Assembly (NCBI GenBank): GCA_019055375.1
Contig: JAHQIW010000954.1
Span: 1 to 64,000, forward strand
Reading direction: 5' to 3'
Source of the DNA: Parelaphostrongylus tenuis
Lineage: Eukaryota > Nematoda > Chromadorea > Rhabditida > Metastrongylidae
DNA length: 64,000 nucleotides
The notes under the pieces are model-generated. The model saw nothing but the letters and a program-made list of their open reading frames with translations, searched no databases and was not told the DNA's origin. The translations under genes were made by a program, and so were the position numbers. Within the stretch, counting starts at the first letter, position 1. Each line of letters opens with the position of its first letter. Below, one piece after another: positions 57,464-64,000 of this stretch.

Positions 57464-58549
57464 AAATACATACTACTAACAGAATTTCTTCAGTTCTCCT
57501 TCCTATATTTCTTGGAAAAAAAAAACATATTTCACATAAAAATGCCCTTTTGACACCACAGTCAGATTTTATAAAGTGTATTGTGAGTCGTGCGCTTGAG
57601 TCTTTGGTTACCTATTTTTACATTTCGGAATGGAATAATACATGTTCTCATAGAACAATGGTGATAGACTAACTTCGGAGTTACTGAATAAACATAAGTA
57701 TCAGAGACTTTTGACCGACTGAGGAGTATGTGCATTCATTTGAACGCACGCGTACTTCTTTGAGTTTTTCGTCGCACTAGAGATTCTGAATCAGACTTTC
57801 AGTAGGCATTTGATAGCAATTTCGGCATGCGCTTCACACTCGATTTACTTAGTAAGTGATCTGAAATTTATGGCGAGTCCACTTAGCAATACAATATGAA
57901 AGCAAAAGGTAATGCCTTAAATCGATAGAACTAAGTGTTTGATATAACGCTAATGCAAGAAACGTGAAAATTTTTCCGGAATAGAAGAAATTTTCTAAAG
58001 AAGTGATTAAACTCGCGCTCTCTTGAGACGACATTTGAAGTGCGCGCCGCGCTGTTCGAGTGAGACGCTATTTTCATTATTCATAAAAAGTTCTGCTTCT
58101 TCGTTTTCAGCAAATCTGCAGATTTCTCTAAATATTCTTCCAAAAAATAACTTCCTATACACTACCTATGATGGTATATCTTTGAGTGCAATTGTCTTTC
58201 TCTTCAGTATAAGGATATTTTTGGAAACCAAGCTTAGTAACCAAACCATCATTTTTCAAGCTATTGACTAAGTAGTAAAATCCTGTCGAAGGCTATTCAT
58301 GAACCCTAGATGAGGAAAAAATGGGCAAAAATGAGTGAGATAATCTTATTTTCGCTCTTAAACGTACTATGAAGGACCTTTTACATTTCCATGTACAGCA
58401 TTTAAATTACCAAAACTTGAGCCATTGAATGTTTTCCAATTCCAAGTAAAGGCGAAAAAGATCTTGTCCCCAAGGGGTTAGTGACAATGAATACTGATAC
58501 TTATTTTTGAGCCAACATATCATGGGGTCTTTGATGACAACGTATAGAC

Positions 58550-58591
58550 CCCGATACACGTGTTTCGGCCTTGACAGCCCCATCAGTCGGG
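58550..58591 (-). ncRNA. Hammerhead ribozyme motif, type C, copy 1
   Basis: Minus strand: stem I CCCGA/TCGGG, core CTGATGG (A9 changed to G), stem II GGCT-GTCAA-GGCC, GAA, palindromic stem III ACACGTGT, A at the cleavage site. Apart from A9 the fold is complete. Confidence 0.6.
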
Positions 58592-58862
58592 CAGTTCTCT
58601 TGGTCTTAGCCAATACTCTCGGGGTGCCCTTTCATTCCTCCTATAGAGGGTCGGCGGCGACAAACGATTTACATGTGCCGTCAAGTGAAATAGATCTCTA
58701 GATCGGCAGTGTTTTACACTCGATTGCTCTTTGATGGTGTTTTTGAAATATCATAACGTTCGTTTCGAGTGTTCTCATGAAACCACGCTAAAAATACAAT
58801 ATATCTGACAAAAATTTCTGAGCTAACGTATCATATCATTTCTTAGGGGCAACTTGTAGAGC

Positions 58863-58902
58863 CCGATACACGTGTTTCGACCTTGACATTCTCATCATTC
58901 GG
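58863..58902 (-). ncRNA. Hammerhead ribozyme motif, type C, copy 2
   Basis: Minus strand: CCGA/TCGG stem I, core ATGATGA (C3 lost), weakened stem II, GAA, ACACGTGT, A. Tandem to copy 1 at about 310 bp spacing. Confidence 0.5.
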
Positions 58903-58985
58903 CGCAGTATCTTTCGTCTTACCCAATCTTAGCAAATATAGGTATGTAGCGGCTCCGAGAGGATTGCTTAAGACAAAGGCAACTG

Positions 58986-59027
58986 CCCGACTGATGAGGC
59001 TTACAAGGCCGAAGTACGTGTATCGGC
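58986..59027 (+). ncRNA. Hammerhead ribozyme motif, type C, copy 3 (intact core)
   Basis: Plus strand: stem I CCGA/TCGG, core CTGATGA (58991-58997), stem II GGCT-TACAA-GGCC, GAA (59011-59013), stem III GTACGTGT with a G-U closing pair, A59022 at the cleavage position. Inverted relative to copies 1 and 2; upstream CTAAGAC/TTAAGACAAA and downstream ATGTTGGCTC blocks are shared by all three. Confidence 0.65.
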
Positions 59028-59620
59028 CCTATAAGTTGCCCATAAAAAACCACGTGACATGTTGGCTCAACAATATTATCAGATATATTGTATCTTGTGC
59101 GTGGTCTCAAAAGAACACTCGCAACAAAAAATCAGTACTTCTGAGTGTCTCGTAGATTAACATCTAATTATTAGTTTTATCTTGTCAATTTCTTCGAGTC
59201 TGTTAAGTGCTTGCTCATAAGTTCTCATAAAAAAAGTTTGGTAGTCAGGAGATAGCATGAGGAGTTCGCTATTCCTTTCTACGCTACGGCGACTGTACAT
59301 TTTCTGTCGTTGCTCTCACTTTCTTTAAGCCAGACATGTCGCAGATGATGGTAAAGCCAACTTTATACGTTTTTTTTGAGATAAGATTTTGTAGTGGAGT
59401 TCCAAAGTTTGAAAGAGTTTCCGAAAAAATGACTGCTGATGATGAAACGAAATTGCTCGAGAAACCGCCATTTCAAAATCGATTTGGAAAAAATAAATCA
59501 GCAGAAGTCGATTGTTAGTAATACGTCACTGGAAAGCTTTAACTTTGGCATTACTAATCAATCACATAGTTTCTGTTGATTAAGCAGAAACACGAAGTTG
59601 ATAGTAAAAAAGAAAATATT

Positions 59621-59652
59621 CGGCCAACGTTTTTTCGCTTTATTCAGAGCCG
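59621..59652 (-). ncRNA. Type B hammerhead relic
   Basis: Minus strand CGGCTCTGAATAAAGCG then GAAAAAACGTTGGCCG. Stem I pairs (CGGCT/GGCCG with one G-U); stem II has collapsed. Confidence 0.45.
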
Positions 59653-59768
59653 ATTAATCCGAGTCGATGCTTCATAATCTTCTATCCTTTTTGTGGTCTT
59701 CGCCTTGGTTTCGTTGAAATCGGATTCAGATCCTTTTCTTTGAAAAAAAAAACATTATCACCGTGCAG

Positions 59769-59816
59769 TCATCCTCATCAACAACCGTCCTGTTAGAAGT
59801 GACATTGCCGAGTGAG
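59769..59816 (+). CDS. Candidate 16-codon internal exon
   Basis: TCACCGTGCAG acceptor, SSSSTTVLLEVTLPSE open in phase 0, and a perfect GAG|GTAAGT donor. Too short to be sure; no partner exon placed. Confidence 0.25.
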
Positions 59817-60016
59817 GTAAGTGAGGCTTCCATTTGAGCGATGCTCCTCCGAAGAGCATCGGAATTCAACGAAACGAAGATAAAGACCGCAACGAGGACC
59901 ATTGACGCGGATCAATCAGCTGTAAAGAAGACAAGACCTAGGAACCACAAGCTAAATATAGAAGTTTTTTTCTCAATTCATACCCGCGTTTTCGCTTAAT
60001 CAGCAAGGATATTCGA

Positions 60017-60092
60017 TATATATGTATATATACATATATATAGATGATACATATATATGTATATATATATGTATATACATATATATATATCA
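60017..60092. repeat. (TA)n-rich microsatellite
   Basis: TATATGTATATATAC blocks with partial palindromic symmetry. Confidence 0.95.
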
Positions 60093-61514
60093 CATCCTAT
60101 CTTTTATAGATTAATCTTATCTTGTGATTTTATCGATAGTTGCTACTAAATGACGTACTTCACTTCTTGTACAAGCTTCATTCAGAGAAAATAATAATTC
60201 ATCAAATCTTTCAAATGGCATTTTTCATATCTGAAATGGCTCTTCGTGAGCAATACATCAACATACTTTCGATTCTTTCACATTCTTTCACAGTACCATT
60301 TCCTTCTGTAAGCAAAGTAATGCAGAAAGTAAAAGTGGTGAGTAGTAAGCATATAGAAAATGACAATGTTTTCTGCCTTAATTTTAAAACATGGATACGA
60401 CAAGATTCAGGGCGAGATGAGGGAAATACCAATTAGCTCTCAATGGTGCCACCTCTGACCAACTCTAATCGAGGACTGTAGGTGGCGGAAAAGGAGAACT
60501 ACGAGAATCTTAAGATTCTGAGACTGTTGCTCTCGTGGCTGCCGTAGCTCTCCAAATTTTGATGGAATTGTGACGATGTGACTAATGGTGTGCTTATTGA
60601 AAAGTCGTATGCATTCGAATTGCGCACAACGAGCTTCGCATTTCTTTTTCTCGCGTTCTTCGTCTGCCGGCATGCCCTCGTCGATTGCCGTCGGAGCTCG
60701 AGGTGTCGGCCAACTGCCGGCTGGCCTATTGGGATTCACGGCCAACAATCAGTGTTATTTGTGTTGTTGGTTCGTTTCGCTTTATTACGCTTATCTACGG
60801 TCAGTGTGACTTTTCATCTACTTGTTTATGGCTTCGAGTCATCCTTCTAGCTATTTCCTTGTATAAGCAAAACTAGATCAATCTGAATTCTTAATAGCTA
60901 ATGTTATTACAAGTAGTAAAAATCCAAAGATCATAGCTTGTTTCTTCAATTCATCATCACCGCTAAGACACGATCAAAGTCATAAAGAAAATCCACTCCT
61001 CTATGGACTCAGCATATGTGAGGCACTCGAGGGATCCAGTTCTAGCAAAATACTTCCAACAGGTGACTTTTCATGATTATTCGAAAGTGAAGGAAGTGAT
61101 CAAACGAAAATCTTTGAATCTCTTTTATACTAATATGCCTGATATTGACTACACAAAAAAGTATCGCAGTTACCATATTTTCCAAATTCTGAAAAGAATT
61201 GCTCTTTTATCCTTTCGAAATGATTGCAAAGTTTCCTTGATTGGAAAATCTTCGTAGGTTTTGCCTAAATTCAATTCTTCGCCATATGATTTGAAATTAG
61301 CGTTTCCTACATCTTTTGTATTGTTACATAACGCAATTTCACATGTACCACATTACGCGAATCTCAACACTTCTTACATTCAACTTGCTTGTACTCATTA
61401 TAGAGGAAAGTTTTGAATTTTGCATGTGAGTTGAACTGCTAATCGAGGATTTTTGTTTTGCTGGCGAAAGCCATTGAATATTGATCAAGTCAAGCTTTCC
61501 CAGAATTCCAAGTT

Positions 61515-61690
61515 CGTGCTATGGGGTGTTTCCACATAGAGGGATATGCTCGCACCACACAAGTTTAGTACCAAAATATTTGACCACAGGAGTGGTGAGA
61601 CGCTTGGATAGCCATACGCATGGTATTACCAAAGCTTGGGAGCGGGTGTTGAGCCGTGATCGCAATGAAGAACGTCACTAACATAACGCT
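61515..61690 (-). repeat. SINE family 3, degenerate
   Basis: TTGGGAGCGGGTGTTGAGCC (minus-strand box B region) parallels TTGGGAGCGGGCTTTAACCC at 14.5 kb; the A box has decayed. Confidence 0.4.
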
Positions 61691-62346
61691 ACCCACTCCC
61701 TGCAGTCGTGTAATAGCTGTGCGTGACTTGAGGTGTTCATTTTCCCTTTAATAATAGAAATATTCTGCAATCTTCGCTTTGCTAACGATATGGTTATTAC
61801 AAGACCATGAATCAGTCAGATAGGGCGAATATGAATATTGGCTAACGTCGGTAGCGTTCGTGGAAAGATGAACCGTTTAGGTCACAAAAAATGATGTTCA
61901 CGTGGAAATTTTCGGTATTCATTCAGACTAAACGGAGTGAATACGACCATGGGTGAAGAGTGAACAAGATAGATGACAAAACTACGCAGCTATACAAGAC
62001 AAAGTAGTCGACAGAAAACTTTTATGGACATCGAGGTTGTGTGATGAACACAATTGTTAATTCTCTGTACCCACTTTTTTGACGTTGCAATTTTCCGGTT
62101 CACCACATATGCTTCAGAAATCTGGTTAATACGTAAGTGGCATGAAGGAATACGTAGAACTGCCGAGCGCGCAGTAAAATAGTGGTGACAATAGCGCACA
62201 TCACGCCTTTGTGAGAGATAATCTCGAAATTCCCATCGACACGGGCTATCAACGATCAGAGATATTGCTTTTTACATTAAGGCGTCGGAAGACTAGTACA
62301 TAATAGTGTCCACTACAATTATTTAATGTTCTTGGGAATATGACCT

Positions 62347-63352
62347 TTATTACCTACATCACCTGCTATCCTGTTGATTGTCGAGTGACTTGAGCGGTGC
62401 ACTATATTGCGCATTTTTCCTTCGAGTAGAAGATTAATGGACCAGGTTCTTATCAATCGAGGGACTCACCGAGCATCCTATCCTCAATCTATAGTTCCTG
62501 TGGAAAAATTTCGATTGTTGAATAGGTGGTCTTCTTGCGTTGTATTTGAAAACTCGATAACTCCGGTAGCTAACGGTGTCTGTATATAGGTTGTATTCAA
62601 GCGCATTGCGTGATCGTCCCACCTGGTTTCCGACACCTTTAATGACCGCTCTGATTTTCGATCTCTGATAATAGATGGGGCCTAAGATCTCCTCTTTCAC
62701 ATCCATGATACGGTTTAGTAACAGCATCGACCTCTCGACTGCATAATTTCAATAACGGTGAGTGGTCTTTTATTCTGTTCATTATGAAGGAACCAGGTTT
62801 CTGGTGCATACGATGGAACATAAAGAATCGCTGGGATGACAAAGCGGGCGCGTAGACAAACGTTTGTTGCTTTCTTAAAAACACCTTTAAAGCTTTCGAA
62901 AGCTCTCTTACCGTTCGCTTCCTCCAGCTCAACTCTATAGGTACTGGATCGCATTCTGGTAAACCCATCGCTCCATTTCGTGACCTTGATAGACGTGGCA
63001 CCACCATTCGGAGATATTCATTCCGCTGAACGCGAATGGTCCACTCAAAACCAGTCTGTTTCTCATGAACATCGCTTTTGTGAGATTTAGTCGAAGACCA
63101 ATCTTTCCGCAAGCTTTGTCAAAGACTGTCTTTATTTGTTCCGTGTGGTTAATTATTGGTCTCGTAAGAACGATTTCATCGACGAAGTAAAAAAAGTTCA
63201 ATTTTCGGCCATTAATTTCTGCTCACATTTTCTTACATTTCACTTTTCGCATGACGTTCTGGAGAGTATCAGTGGAAAGTTTTGGCGAAATGCTGTCGCC
63301 TTGTCAAACCTCTCTGTTTACGTCGATGGTAATTCCGTTCTAGGATGGGTTG
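62347..63352 (-). mobile_element. RTE retrotransposon, 5'-truncated, family A, decayed
   Basis: Minus strand: DVNREV.QGDSISPKLSTDTL, FYFVDEIVLTRP (altered FADDIVLIT), KACGKIGLRLNLTKAMFMRN, ISEWWCHVYQGHE, RLRARF.., and the 3' end CAGGTGATGTAGGTAATAA, matching the 3' end of the copy at 49.6 kb (CAGGTGATACAGGTGAT). Numerous frameshifts. Confidence 0.85.
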
Positions 63353-63673
63353 GTTGAAAGATTAGCTTAGAACTCACGAAGAATTTGAATACAGTGAACA
63401 GAGCGCCTTGGTCCGAGAGCTGTTACGACTGCACCTGCCTTAACTCTATAGAAGGCTCCATTTAAATTGAAGAATGAGAGATAAAGTAATCTCTTATCGG
63501 CTAAGGGTCGAACGTCTTTTCTTCAGAAACGATTGATCCGAGCTAATATTTCTAGTTTTCTTTACTTTTCAGTATTTATCTGAGCAGTTCTCCCATAAGC
63601 AAGATTCGACTTGACACGTTTACGAGGATTTACCGCGATTACGAACGACTATGAACCATTAGCTCAGATTAAT

Positions 63674-63711
63674 CAGCTTCGAAGATGACAAAGGCTTCGA
63701 AACATTGACCG
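63674..63711 (+). ncRNA. Type B hammerhead relic
   Basis: CAGCTTCGAAGATGAC..GGCTTCGAAACATTGACCG and AATAAA. The core reads TCGAAGA instead of CUGAAGA; the flanks match the 36.6 and 59.6 kb copies. Confidence 0.4.
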
Positions 63712-63814
63712 AATAAACTTTGTCATCAGTCTCGTGTAAGCTGGGAAATCTTTGAGGACTACATCGCGTCTTTACCTTAGCAATCTATCTGTTTTGTTTG
63801 ATGTTCACTTTGGG

Positions 63815-63905
63815 TAGGCTGCTGTAGTCGAGTGGCTAGTGATGCTCGACGTGGCTCGACGCGGAATTGATCTCAAGACCTCTCAACAGTCTCCGCTAAT
63901 CTACT
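63815..63905 (+). repeat. tRNA-like SINE head, degenerate
   Basis: TGTAGTCGAGTGGCTAGTG resembles box A and GCGGAATTGATCTC a decayed box B. Confidence 0.35.
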
Positions 63906-64000
63906 ACGTTGAGTAAAAAGGGAATTTTTGCATGTTCCACTCTTGATATCACACATGCACTAAAATATCAAAGAGTGTATTGCAGAACATGGTGTATCAA

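Noticed and set aside
59437..59460. CTGATGATGAAACGAAA as another hammerhead
   Set aside because: Core-like words are adjacent, but there is no stem II and no pairing flanks.
60440..60850. Minus ORF of 102 codons and several overlapping plus ORFs
   Set aside because: Same both-strand pattern in a GC-rich patch; no supporting signal for either strand.

Overview
The window reads as eukaryotic, AT-rich DNA from a nematode. The evidence is short introns with TTTCAG/TTTTAG-type acceptors, RTE-type non-LTR retrotransposons of the kind I know from strongylid (hookworm-like) worms, mariner relics, and Penelope-like GIY-YIG fragments accompanied by hammerhead-ribozyme motifs. The assignment to clade V / strongylid is an inference from remembered family resemblance, not from a search. 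There are no bacterial operons, no rRNA and no CRISPR array. I see one convincing stand-alone tRNA gene (tRNA-Pro, minus strand, 3658-3729).

Layout. 0-9.4 kb: mostly unassigned DNA with candidate exons (minus 1904-2195, 3107-3175 and 8738-9342; plus 5604-5802), the tRNA, the first tRNA-derived SINEs (one inverted pair at 6.5-6.8 kb) and hammerhead-like repeats at 7.1 and 7.5 kb. 9.4-15 kb: two Penelope GIY-YIG fragments on opposite strands (10.7-11.8 kb), an isolated exon at 12.7 kb and a SINE at 14.3 kb. 15-22.5 kb: candidate exons at 17.8-18.0 and 20.6 kb, a palindromic mariner derivative at 21.2 kb and a good exon at 22.0 kb. 22-31 kb: the best gene model, a minus-strand gene of at least five phase-consistent exons (30947 down to 26188) with SINEs in its introns. 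31-41.5 kb: small spliced genes at 33.0-33.6 (minus), 35.4-35.8 (plus) and 38.5-38.8 kb (minus), plus hammerhead units at 35.2, 36.6 and 41.4 kb. 41.9-54.2 kb: a dense transposon block with a near-full-length degenerate RTE (EN+RT), two mariner transposase relics, two different RTE lineages, SINEs of two families in inverted arrangements, a Penelope GIY-YIG unit with its hammerhead, and many (TA)n tracts. 54-64 kb: a second palindromic mariner derivative (56.9 kb), a three-copy hammerhead array (58.5-59.1 kb), another RTE 3' fragment (62.3-63.4 kb) and more hammerhead and SINE pieces.

The most interesting material is the set of hammerhead-ribozyme motifs (three sequence types, about a dozen sites, one type lying directly 3' of a GIY-YIG Penelope frame) and the two palindromic mariner derivatives. 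The latter share one rearrangement junction and so look like a propagated non-autonomous family. The protein-coding genes are small and spliced, and I recognise none by name; their models rest on splice signals, reading-phase continuity and protein-like composition only.
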